From contig NC_014012.1 in NCBI RefSeq assembly GCF_000091325.1, positions 4,113,685-4,177,684 of the forward strand: a DNA stretch of 64,000 nucleotides, in the 5' to 3' direction. Positions 54,701-62,454 of this stretch are shown here, piece by piece (positions within the stretch are counted from its first letter, which is position 1; every line of letters begins with the position of its first letter). Below the pieces are notes generated by a model. The model saw nothing but the letters and a program-made list of their open reading frames with translations. It was not told the DNA's origin and ran no database searches. This DNA comes from Shewanella violacea DSS12 (lineage in GTDB: Bacteria; Pseudomonadota; Gammaproteobacteria; Enterobacterales; Shewanellaceae). The position numbers were made by a program, and so were the translations under genes.

Positions 54701-56333
54701 TCTTAGACATCATGGCTTCTTTAGCGATAGAGGCTAAGTTGCCAACGACATTGTCATAAAGCGCGTTGAAGACAAGAATATTATGACACTGCCAGATGAA
54801 GTCTTCACGTAATTCGTCATGAACAACCACATCCAGTACTGTTAGCTTGTTAAGCTCTGGCCAGTCAGCCTGAGTCACTTCAGATGGAAGAGTCTCCAGA
54901 TACTGGATCAGGCCTTTGAAGTTGTTCTCGGCATTGCCTTTCCAACGGTGAAACAGAGACCAACTGATATTGAAAATAAGCGCCTTACGGGCCTTCTTAT
55001 AGTTCTCTTTTGGCTCACCCAAGAGTAAACGAGTCAACATGTTGCGTTCGGTAGAGGCTTCATCACGCTTAGCGGTGAAATTACCCCAAAGCTTGTTTAG
55101 CTCTTCGTCATAAACCAGCTTATCCGGACTTGATAGCCAAGACTGGAATACGCGGTCTTGCTCTTGCTGAATACGCGCAAGCAAGTCACCTTCAGGCACG
55201 CTCACCTTAGACAGGCGACCGTACTGATCTTGAGAGATAGACTGAATACGATTACGCAGGGTTAGATAACGCAGGTAACGGTATGAACTACCAAACAAGT
55301 TAAGGTGCATGGTCGGGTTGAAAGCAACCGACAGCTCGGCGTGGTGCTCCAGCGCCTCTAGGCTCTTCGATGGGTTCAAGAAACGAGCCAGACTGCGATC
55401 ATAGTGCTCACGCAAGTCTTTCGATTCTCGCACAAACTGCACGGCGGCATTTTCAACGGCTTCGACACTGCTGATGATAGCGCGGCGAAGGTTATGCTGA
55501 CGCTCATCTTTATCCGTCGGAGAGAAATCGATAATGCCGTCGATACAGCCCGAGGTATATAGCTCTTCAGGTGCAACACCTACCGATTTAGCACACTCCT
55601 GCCATGACAGGTTGTACTTACGGGCTATGCTCTGCAAGCCCTGAGGTTGAATGGTGTTGAAGATGCCATCACGTAGTGACAATAAGATGTTAGCCGCTGC
55701 AAGTGGAATAGCACCACCTGAATAACCGGCACCAATAACGATACCTACGGTGGGCACATCGACATTAGCACTCTCGGCAATCGCCTTAGAGATGCTGTGA
55801 GCCTGGTTCTGGCTGTTGGCCACTTCACCTGCATCGGCACCTGGGGTGTCGATAAGATAGATGATAGGCATAGCCAGTTCTGCGAACTTGCGAATGGCCT
55901 TACATGCCGCCAAGTGATGCTCAGGCATCCAAGCACCGTTATTAGTGGTACGTTCTTGTGCAATAAAACCAATACGGCGAGTGCGAGTACCGAAGTTCAA
56001 TTCGATCTCGGCACTGTAAAAAGGCCCTTGGTGGATTTCAGTAATAAGCTTGCCTTTAAGATCGGCAATCACACGCTTAGCACCTGCACGGTTTTTATCT
56101 AATGTAGGTTGTATCACCTTCGCGACGTAACCATCGACATCGAGAAGTTCCAACTCTTTCAAGTTAGACTGAATTGTATCTTCACCCAAGAGACCCTTGA
56201 TCTCTTCAGCTAGGCTCTGTTTGCTGTGTTCAGGAAACAGCGAAAAGTCTTTTGCCAGATGTTCTGCTTTCAGGAAAAGCGGGTCGGCAGATTGAGCCTG
56301 AGTCTTGTTTGTGGGCTGATTTTTGCTGGTCAT
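51777..56333 (-). CDS. single-chain acyl-CoA carboxylase (carboxyltransferase + biotin carboxylase + biotin carrier)
   Basis: A 1518-residue multidomain enzyme. An AccA-like carboxyltransferase part (about 60-320: IYLIDTPGADAGEVANSQNQ, GIVIGAGYSGGAIPLAAANI), a helical linker (about 330-700), an AccD-like part (about 715-950: SSGGMQTKEGAAALFSM, FGDCTGGAQASLV), biotin carboxylase (about 970-1410: QGGGGKGIQVV, EVYFMEMNTRLQVEHPVTEA) and a biotinyl domain with EAMKM (Lys1467). It carboxylates acetyl-, propionyl- or a related CoA. S. oneidensis has a protein of this size and layout. AGAGGAT precedes the ATG. LysR gene divergent. Confidence 0.93.
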   Translation of the reverse strand: MTSKNQPTNKTQAQSADPLFLKAEHLAKDFSLFPEHSKQSLAEEIKGLLGEDTIQSNLKELELLDVDGYVAKVIQPTLDKNRAGAKRVIADLKGKLITEIHQGPFYSAEIELNFGTRTRRIGFIAQERTTNNGAWMPEHHLAACKAIRKFAELAMPIIYLIDTPGADAGEVANSQNQAHSISKAIAESANVDVPTVGIVIGAGYSGGAIPLAAANILLSLRDGIFNTIQPQGLQSIARKYNLSWQECAKSVGVAPEELYTSGCIDGIIDFSPTDKDERQHNLRRAIISSVEAVENAAVQFVRESKDLREHYDRSLARFLNPSKSLEALEHHAELSVAFNPTMHLNLFGSSYRYLRYLTLRNRIQSISQDQYGRLSKVSVPEGDLLARIQQEQDRVFQSWLSSPDKLVYDEELNKLWGNFTAKRDEASTERNMLTRLLLGEPKENYKKARKALIFNISWSLFHRWKGNAENNFKGLIQYLETLPSEVTQADWPELNKLTVLDVVVHDELREDFIWQCHNILVFNALYDNVVGNLASIAKEAMMSKSLSRASVDNLLHSSIDRALSTQDVTNDKSKFYKWLKYFMNQSNRAELLTKTEQWKSVGFPQLNDSLFVILTYFFERLLPEYFASEEENSEYTGAINPVRIGRRKDFWNRLTMGYQDLLIQKVLRDQKRTGKMGWESIIGKFFTDFDEINGDKMSANLLNFPGFRLSIEDALDKGIRPCGLITGLADFERNGQQMRVGVAVSNTAFQAGAFDMASAEKFSALLIECAKRKLPVICFISSGGMQTKEGAAALFSMAVVNDRITRFIRDNELPVLMFGFGDCTGGAQASLVTHPLVQTYYLSGTNMPFAGQMVVPAYLPSTSTLSNYLSRVPGAMNALVTHPFSNTIDDQLASIDPLMPKPTAQIEDVIANALSTLVPEMMSADEEIVQDDPRELMKPIKKVLIHARGCTAVKLIRKAHDNGIDVVLVASDPDMTSVPADMLKGNDKLVCIGGNTSDESYLNAYSVLKVAEYENVDALHPGIGFLSESPQFAALCVNNGVNFVGPSVHSMTTMGNKSNAIKTSQDNGVPVVPGSHGILSNAEQAVNVANEIGYPVLLKAVQGGGGKGIQVVERQGDMISLFQQTATEAAAAFGNGDLYLEKYVTSLRHIEVQLLRDKFGNTKVLGIRDCSVQRNNQKVVEESGSTMLPPELKEKVLQYTLDLGNATDYMGAGTVEFIYNLDTNEVYFMEMNTRLQVEHPVTEATSGIDIVSAGFDIAAGRSIEALEPQSKGYAIEVRVTAEKAALDSNGVLQLLPHPGMITEYAMPERDDIEIISIAEAGKEVSPYYDSLIAQIICRGESREDVINKLHDYLADHVVIKGIATNIPLLTRILKDGTFNEGVYDTNYLPRLMAELDVPELIAEMEAAAETVGVDTASLRVGESNELKVMAQGAGIFYTSPAPGEADFVKEGDIVTTDQTLALTEAMKMFSQLTLAGYNRQDAVLYPEDKKYRIERILNSNGQQVSQSDLLFVVSPVDS

Positions 56334-56453
56334 CTATTGATCCTCTGCTTAGCCTCTAAAATTTTTAGCCCGTAAATATAACTTTGTTAAGGTGTCAAAT
56401 ACCATTAAACTAGGATAGACACTTTGTTCCATATTTGAGACAGTGATAAAAAC

Positions 56454-57365
56454 ATGCCAGATCTTAACGGTATGATGCTGTTCGCAGCGGTTGTTAGAGC
56501 CAAAGGCTTCTCTCAAGCAGCCCGCGAAACAGGCATCCCAAAATCAACCATAAGTCGTAAAGTTGCTCAGTTAGAGGAGCAACTGGACGTACGTCTACTG
56601 CAGCGAGATACTCGAAACTTGAGTCTCACTCAGGTTGGTGCGCTCTTCTATCAGCATTGCATCAGCATTCGTGACGAAATAGAGGCAGCTAAAGCCACCA
56701 TAGAGAACACCAATAACCATGTTTCCGGCTCCCTGCGCATAGCTATCCCTGTCTCATTTAGCCAAGAACTTATCGCCAATCTATGTAGCAGCTTTATGCG
56801 TCTCTATCCTAATGTAGAACTGGATGTGCAGTTTACCGACAGTGAAGTGGGTCTGGTCGGTGAAGGCTATGATATCGCCATCAAATATGGGCCATTGCAA
56901 TCCTCAGACCTAGTCGCCCGTCTGCTGTTTGAACGTCAACCTATCTTAGTCGCCAGCCCAGGTTACCTGAAGGCCAATGGCACGCCGGCCACACCACAAG
57001 AATTAGCCAATCATAATGGCATTTTATTGGGTACCTCACGCTCAGCACCCATCTGGCCCCTGGGGAAAGGTAATAGAAAAACCATGGTCAGCTTCAAACG
57101 TAAGGTCAGGGTCAACAGCGCCGTGATGGTGAAAAAGCTATCTCTGGATGATTTTGGTATTGCCATGTTATCTAACTCGGTATGCAAAAATGAGCTAGCC
57201 AGCGGCTCCCTAGTACCCATTCTTCAAGAATGGCCCATCGAGGCATTTAAAGTCTATGGTGTCTACTCGAGCAGAAGGCAGCTAGCCACTAACATCAGTG
57301 TATTCTTAGATTTCTTCACCAAACGTTTCAGCAGCCAGGAATCACTGCAATCATTGATGATGTAG
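56454..57365 (+). CDS. LysR-family regulator divergent from the carboxylase gene
   Basis: A 303-residue protein with an N-terminal winged HTH (FAAVVRAKGFSQAARETGIP, then KSTISRKVAQLEEQLDVRLL) and a LysR substrate domain (GSLRIAIPVSFSQELIANL). It is 120 bp from the carboxylase start on the opposite strand and is likely to control that gene. The ligand is unknown. Confidence 0.88.
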   Translation: MPDLNGMMLFAAVVRAKGFSQAARETGIPKSTISRKVAQLEEQLDVRLLQRDTRNLSLTQVGALFYQHCISIRDEIEAAKATIENTNNHVSGSLRIAIPVSFSQELIANLCSSFMRLYPNVELDVQFTDSEVGLVGEGYDIAIKYGPLQSSDLVARLLFERQPILVASPGYLKANGTPATPQELANHNGILLGTSRSAPIWPLGKGNRKTMVSFKRKVRVNSAVMVKKLSLDDFGIAMLSNSVCKNELASGSLVPILQEWPIEAFKVYGVYSSRRQLATNISVFLDFFTKRFSSQESLQSLMM

Positions 57366-57731
57366 GTTTAAAGTAAGCTCTAAGTTATAAGCCAGAGGCT
57401 GAGCGGAGAAAGCGCTAAGTAAAAGCTAATGGAACACAAATAATCGAGTAAGCAGCTAACTCCTGATACAAGTTTAGAACGGCAGTAAAACTTGAAAAAA
57501 TTGAATCTACTTACAGCTTAAAACTTCTCCCAGATGACTTTAAGCTGCCACACCTCACCAAAAACGCAACAAACCAGATGCTTTATTTGCACTCACTTGT
57601 CATGCATACTTATATAAGACCATAATCAATTCAAATTGATAACCCACTAAATTGTTCCATAATCATCAAGAACAAAATCAATCCCCCTAGAAATCATTAG
57701 CTATAACAGCAGAAAATATCAGGAGCAAGCC
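57366..57731. other. intergenic region without recognisable gene
   Basis: About 365 bp, A+T-rich. AGGAGCAAGCC just before 57732 is the ribosome binding site of the next gene. Nothing else is recognised. Confidence 0.5.
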
Positions 57732-58904
57732 ATGACGAAATCCAGTTTAGCAATTGCAGTTGCGGGACTTTTCACCGGTGCAATGTTCAGCACAGCAACT
57801 ATGGCTAATCTGGATATAGAAGAGGCTCGCATCCCCACCGCAGTCCAAGCCATACCCAAAGTTGTCGGACGCTATCAAGCCTTGATCAATAGCTTAGGCG
57901 AACAGTACAGTGAGCAAACCCATGAGTTGAAAATGACTCAGATGGTTGCCAGACAGGGAGAGCGACTCTGGCAGCAGGCTGTCAGGGATGTACAATCAGG
58001 AGGCCAGGATGACCGTCCTCTGTACTGGGGGCGTTTGGCCATGAAAACCTTGCTTAAGCAGCAAGCGCCTTCGTTCAAAATTGCTCCCTGGCAAAGAGAT
58101 ATAAACCTAAGTGCTATCGAAAAGTCTTCCAGAGGCTTCAGCAATATAAGCTTTGAGGCCGATACCCAGGTCAAAATCTTGCTGACTGGATTCGACCCTT
58201 TCTTCCTCGACCGTAATATCGATCAGAGTAATCCTTCAGGTTTAGCGGCATTGGCACTGGATGGCTATCAATTCTCGGTTAATGGCAAGCAAGCACAAAT
58301 ACAGACGGTTATGATCCCAGTACGCTTCGCCGACTTCGATCTAGGTATAATCGAATCCCTGCTCACTCCTTATTACCGTGAAAATAGCCTGGATATGATT
58401 ATCACAGTCAGCATGGGTCGCGACGAGTTCGATCTCGAACGCTTCCCTGGGCGTAATCGCAGCGCAACAGCACCGGATAACCTAAATATACTCACTGGCG
58501 CCAACCATGAAAATCCAATCGCACCTATGTTTAATGGTAAGACACTTAACGGCCCCGAGTTTGTAGAGTTTTCTCTCCCGGTTAAAGCCATGCAATCAGT
58601 GCAGGGAGATTCGGCTAAATGGAAGGTAAACGATAACCATGGTGTCACCACTCAAGGGAAAGGCAAATTTAACGCCTCCTCCTTATCTGAGTTGCAAGCA
58701 GCCACCTCAGTTGAAGGCTCTGGCGGTGGTTACCTATCGAATGAGATCTCATACCGAGCAGTCTTATTGCAGCAGCAATTTAACAGTAAGATCCCTGTCG
58801 GTCATATCCATACCCCGAGAGTGAAAGGTTTCGATGCTAAAACAGAAACCGATATAGTCGAGCAGATCAAAGCCATGGTCATAGCAGGAGCCAAGAGCTT
58901 ATAG
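57732..58904 (+). CDS. periplasmic pyroglutamyl-peptidase-like protein, catalytic Cys replaced by Ser
   Basis: A 390-residue protein with a signal peptide (MTKSSLAIAVAGLFTGAMFS, ending near ATMA) and a helical N-terminal region. Residues about 147-385 follow the pyroglutamyl peptidase I (C15) fold: ILLTGFDPFFLDRNIDQSNP, VSMGRDEFDLERFPGRNRSA with Glu236, then TAPDN, and GHIHTP with His360. The family has Cys in the YLCN motif; here the sequence is GGGYLSNEIS, with Ser336. Either the enzyme is inactive or it uses Ser. A periplasmic location is also unusual. Confidence 0.8.
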   Translation: MTKSSLAIAVAGLFTGAMFSTATMANLDIEEARIPTAVQAIPKVVGRYQALINSLGEQYSEQTHELKMTQMVARQGERLWQQAVRDVQSGGQDDRPLYWGRLAMKTLLKQQAPSFKIAPWQRDINLSAIEKSSRGFSNISFEADTQVKILLTGFDPFFLDRNIDQSNPSGLAALALDGYQFSVNGKQAQIQTVMIPVRFADFDLGIIESLLTPYYRENSLDMIITVSMGRDEFDLERFPGRNRSATAPDNLNILTGANHENPIAPMFNGKTLNGPEFVEFSLPVKAMQSVQGDSAKWKVNDNHGVTTQGKGKFNASSLSELQAATSVEGSGGGYLSNEISYRAVLLQQQFNSKIPVGHIHTPRVKGFDAKTETDIVEQIKAMVIAGAKSL

Positions 58905-58923
58905 CCTCTTATTCCTAGCGAGT

Positions 58924-58961
58924 AAATGACACTAATCAATGATCAATTGACTAGTGTCATT
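58924..58961. terminator. long hairpin after the pyroglutamyl-peptidase-like gene
   Basis: AATGACACTAATCAAT and ATTGACTAGTGTCATT form a 16-bp stem with one mismatch and a GATCA loop, 20 bp after the stop codon. There is no long T-run, so termination is likely but not certain. Confidence 0.65.
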
Positions 58962-59044
58962 ATCCAACTCGCAATGGTATTAACTACTGTATAATCCCAG
59001 CTCTGGCATTCATTTTTAGCACTATAGTTGTAAATCAGGGCTGC

Positions 59045-59593
59045 ATGTTTAACTTATTCGGATCGAAAAAAACAACTCAAGTCTGCTCGGCTGAGCAAGC
59101 CAAATATGAATTTGAGGATGAACGCCACCAGCAGGTAGCTCAACAGGTATTAGACTGTTATCGACAAGCAGAGGCCAGCCTGGACAGGACTTTTTCACGG
59201 CCAGAAATCAACTTTAAACTCAAGGGTAAGAGTGCGGGCACGGCTCACCTGCAACTCAATTTACTCAGGTTCAATGCCACTTTACTGGCAGAAAACCATC
59301 AGGCCTACATAGACCAAGTTATCCCCCACGAAATCTGTCACCTGCTGGCTTATCAATTATATGGCAAGGTCAAACCCCATGGCAGGGAGTGGCAAGCCTT
59401 AATGATTAAGATTTATCAACTAGAGCCAGCCACGACTCATACTCTAAACACTCAATCTGTGGCAGGTAAAACCTTCGATTATTTATGCAGTTGTGGCAGT
59501 GTTCCTCTAAGCATTCGCCGTCACAATAAGATAGTCAGAGGTGAAACCAAGTATCGTTGCAGACGCTGCAAACAGGAGCTGAAAAGAGCTTAA
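59045..59593 (+). CDS. sprT: SprT-family zinc metalloprotease-like protein
   Basis: A 182-residue protein with the zinc motif HEICH at residues 95-99 and a C-terminal zinc ribbon (YLCSCGSVPL, then YRCRRCKQEL). Length and layout equal E. coli SprT/YggI, related to eukaryotic Spartan proteases; its bacterial role is not settled. AGGG precedes the ATG. First gene of the sprT-endA-rsmE-gshB block, in the same order as in E. coli. Confidence 0.9.
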   Translation: MFNLFGSKKTTQVCSAEQAKYEFEDERHQQVAQQVLDCYRQAEASLDRTFSRPEINFKLKGKSAGTAHLQLNLLRFNATLLAENHQAYIDQVIPHEICHLLAYQLYGKVKPHGREWQALMIKIYQLEPATTHTLNTQSVAGKTFDYLCSCGSVPLSIRRHNKIVRGETKYRCRRCKQELKRA

Positions 59594-59716
59594 CTGATCT
59601 TACTTCAACCAAGCTCTTGCTTCTATTACCCTTCATCCCGTAAAATCCCGCAAAAGAGCAGACACTAGTTCTGCCTATCGTCTTTGGGCATGCTAGCCCT
59701 GTTTTAGGGAACACCA

Positions 59717-60469
59717 TTGAAATTTTTTTCGACACTCAGCGCTGCCTTTATGGGTTTAGTGCTAAGTCTACTCTTATCATCGCCTTCGTTCGCATCACCT
59801 TCTCACCCTACCAGCTTTAGCCAGGCTAAACGACTGGCAAAAAAGCTCTATAGCAATGAGCTGCCAAGCACTAGTTTCTATTGTGGCTGTGATATCAAAA
59901 TCCAAGGGAAAAAGTGGGGGCCGGATCTGGAAAGCTGTGGCTACCAGGCAAGAAAGCAAGAGAAACGGGCCGAGCGCATCGAGTGGGAACATATAGTCCC
60001 AGCCTGGGCATTGGGCCACCAGCGACAATGTTGGCATGAGGGGGGACGAAAAAATTGCACTAAAAATGATCCTATATTTAGAATCATGGAGGCTGATCTG
60101 CATAATATGGTGCCCGCCGTTGGCGAGGTTAACGGCGACCGGAGCAATTATCGCTTCAGCCAATGGAACGCTAAGCCAGAGCAATACGGTCAATGCGCCA
60201 TGGTGGTCGATTTTAAATCTCGTAAGGTTGAGCCTCCGAGCTACACTCGAGGACGCATTGCCCGCACCTATCTCTACATGCAAGCCGCCTATGGTTTAAA
60301 AATCGCCAAGAGCCAATTAAAACTGTTCAAAGCATGGGATAAAACTTATCCAGTTGATACTATCGAATGCAAGAGAGACCAAGCCATCGCTCGAACTCAG
60401 GGAAACCATAACCCTTTTGTTAAACAAGCCTGTGACTCACTTGCTGTAAATACCCAGATTGCGGAGTAA
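59717..60469 (+). CDS. endA: periplasmic endonuclease I
   Basis: A 250-residue DNase of the EndA/NucM family. Signal peptide [20 protein letters not shown]...SFA, then the catalytic blocks [20 protein letters not shown] and [20 protein letters not shown]. Cys pairs are present for disulfides. The start is TTG at 59717 with AGGGA upstream. The stop is 7 bp from the rsmE start, so the two are co-transcribed. Confidence 0.93.
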   Translation: MKFFSTLSAAFMGLVLSLLLSSPSFASPSHPTSFSQAKRLAKKLYSNELPSTSFYCGCDIKIQGKKWGPDLESCGYQARKQEKRAERIEWEHIVPAWALGHQRQCWHEGGRKNCTKNDPIFRIMEADLHNMVPAVGEVNGDRSNYRFSQWNAKPEQYGQCAMVVDFKSRKVEPPSYTRGRIARTYLYMQAAYGLKIAKSQLKLFKAWDKTYPVDTIECKRDQAIARTQGNHNPFVKQACDSLAVNTQIAE

Positions 60470-60476
60470 AAAATAG

Positions 60477-61205
60477 ATGAGAATCCCGAGAATATACCAA
60501 GACTCACCTTTGGCAGTCGGTGACACCTTAGCACTCCATGATGAGGCGGCATCGCACATAGGTAGAGTGCTGCGAATGAGCCAGGGCGAACAAATTAGCC
60601 TGTTCAATGGTAGCGAGCATGACTATTTGGCTGAGATCATTTCTGCCAGTAAGAAGAATGTCTCTGTTAAGATCCTATCTTCCAGTATTAACTCCAGTGA
60701 GTCGCCGCTACATATTCATCTGGGACAGGTGATCTCCCGTGGCGATCGTATGGACTTTACCATTCAAAAATCTGTAGAGTTGGGCGTCAATACCATCACA
60801 CCTCTGTTTTCAGAGCGTTGTGGTGTCAAACTCTCCGGCGAGAGATTAGAGAAAAAAATACACCAGTGGCAGAAGATAGTCATTGGCGCTTGTGAGCAAT
60901 CAGGCCGCAGTCGGGTTCCAGAAATCAGGCCAGCCATGTCATTAGAAGCTTGGTGTGGTGAACAGACAGATTCACTTAAATTAAATCTGCACCCTAGGGC
61001 ATCTCATGGTATCCAAGGCTTGTCTCTCGACGTCCCCAAGGTCAGACTCTTAATAGGACCGGAAGGCGGGCTCTCAGAAACTGAGATACTCAAGACTGAG
61101 CAAGATAAATTTACCGATATCTTATTGGGGCCTAGAGTACTTAGAACAGAAACCGCGGCGCTGACGGCTATCAGCGCACTGCAACTCAAATTTGGTGATT
61201 TATAG
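60477..61205 (+). CDS. rsmE: 16S rRNA (uracil1498-N3)-methyltransferase
   Basis: A 242-residue SPOUT-family methyltransferase that methylates U1498 of 16S rRNA using SAM. Typical parts: N-terminal PUA-like RNA-binding domain ([20 protein letters not shown]), then the knotted domain with [29 protein letters not shown] and [20 protein letters not shown]. Second gene of the conserved block. Confidence 0.94.
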   Translation: MRIPRIYQDSPLAVGDTLALHDEAASHIGRVLRMSQGEQISLFNGSEHDYLAEIISASKKNVSVKILSSSINSSESPLHIHLGQVISRGDRMDFTIQKSVELGVNTITPLFSERCGVKLSGERLEKKIHQWQKIVIGACEQSGRSRVPEIRPAMSLEAWCGEQTDSLKLNLHPRASHGIQGLSLDVPKVRLLIGPEGGLSETEILKTEQDKFTDILLGPRVLRTETAALTAISALQLKFGDL

Positions 61206-61358
61206 GTTCTAGTTCTAGGCCTGGATGCTAGCAAGTTCTAGGCTTTAGCAAATAAATTGTGTAAGAGCGCAAAATATTAGCAGCTAAACCTCTTACAAAA
61301 GCACATTACAGAATTCAATTGGTCCATCGACATATGATGGAAATAAGGAAGCGAATAG

Positions 61359-62312
61359 ATGATCAAGCTCGGCATAGTGATGGACCCCATCAGCGACATT
61401 AACATCAAGAAAGACTCTAGTTTCGCTATGTTACTCGCGGCTCAGAGTCGTGGATATCAGCTCTTCTATATGGAGATGCGAGATCTTGCCATGGTTAATG
61501 GTAAGGCTATGGCCAATATGCGCGCCTTAAGCGTCAAACAAGATCCTGACAACTGGTTTGAATTAGGCGAAGCTATCGATACGCCTATGTCAGATCTTGA
61601 TGTTGTCTTGATGCGCAAAGACCCACCATTCGATACCGAGTTTATCTACGCAACCTACATGCTCGAGCGAGCCGAAGAGGAAGGCGTACTGATCGTCAAT
61701 AAGCCTCAGAGCCTGCGTGACGCCAATGAGAAACTATTCACCGCCTGGTTCTCCGAGTTTACCCCGGAAACGATTGTGACCAGAGACGAGACCCGTATCC
61801 GTAACTTCTATCAGGAAAAAGGCGATATCATACTCAAGCCACTCGATGGCATGGGCGGTAGCTCCATCTTCAGAGTCAAGAAAGATGATCCAAACTTAGG
61901 CGTGATCATTGAAACGCTAACTAATTACGGCCAGCAATATGCCATGATCCAAGCCTTTATTCCTGACATCACCTCAGGTGATAAACGTATCTTGGTCATC
62001 GATGGTGAGCCAGTGCCCTATTCCTTGGCTCGTATCCCACAAAAAGGCGAGACACGAGGCAACTTAGCCGCTGGCGGTCGTGGTGTAGCCCAGCCTCTGT
62101 CTGAAAGTGATTGGCACATTGCACGCAGCATAGGTCCTGAACTGAAGAAACGTGGGCTTATCTTCGTCGGCCTGGATGTGATTGGCGATAAGCTTACCGA
62201 AATCAACGTCACTAGCCCGACATGCATCAAAGAGATTGAAGCAGCTTATGATGTGGACATTACAGGTATGCTAATGGACGCAATCGAAGCAAGGCTTAAA
62301 GCGAAGATTTAA
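61359..62312 (+). CDS. gshB: glutathione synthetase
   Basis: A 317-residue ATP-grasp enzyme that adds glycine to gamma-glutamylcysteine. Marks: KLGIVMDPISDINIKKDSSF, VLMRKDPPFDTEFIYATYML, ILKPLDGMGGSSIF, the loop PQKGETRGNLAAGGRG and GLDVIGDKLTEINVTSPTCI. AAGGAAG precedes the ATG. The gene tail is repeated after the stop. In E. coli yqgE and yqgF follow; here alkaline phosphatase follows instead. Confidence 0.95.
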   Translation: MIKLGIVMDPISDINIKKDSSFAMLLAAQSRGYQLFYMEMRDLAMVNGKAMANMRALSVKQDPDNWFELGEAIDTPMSDLDVVLMRKDPPFDTEFIYATYMLERAEEEGVLIVNKPQSLRDANEKLFTAWFSEFTPETIVTRDETRIRNFYQEKGDIILKPLDGMGGSSIFRVKKDDPNLGVIIETLTNYGQQYAMIQAFIPDITSGDKRILVIDGEPVPYSLARIPQKGETRGNLAAGGRGVAQPLSESDWHIARSIGPELKKRGLIFVGLDVIGDKLTEINVTSPTCIKEIEAAYDVDITGMLMDAIEARLKAKI

Positions 62313-62430
62313 GCCTTTTATGTGATGTGGACATTACAAGTATGCTAATGGACGCAATCGAAGCACAGACTTAAGCACATAAGTGATATAGACATTACTT
62401 ATGTGCTAATTAATCCAATCTAAGCACGAG
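62250..62430. repeat. duplicated 3' end of gshB
   Basis: GATGTGGACATTACAGGTAT at 62250 (inside gshB) recurs at 62324 with one change through AATGGACGCAATCGAAGCA, and again at about 62385 in a more diverged form (GATATAGACATTACTTATGT). Spacing is 74 and 61 bp. Confidence 0.9.
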
Positions 62431-62454
62431 TTAAAACAAGCTAGGATATTAGCA

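Noticed and set aside
59795..60283. 162-codon frame opposite endA
   Set aside because: Antisense shadow of a gene with clear catalytic motifs.
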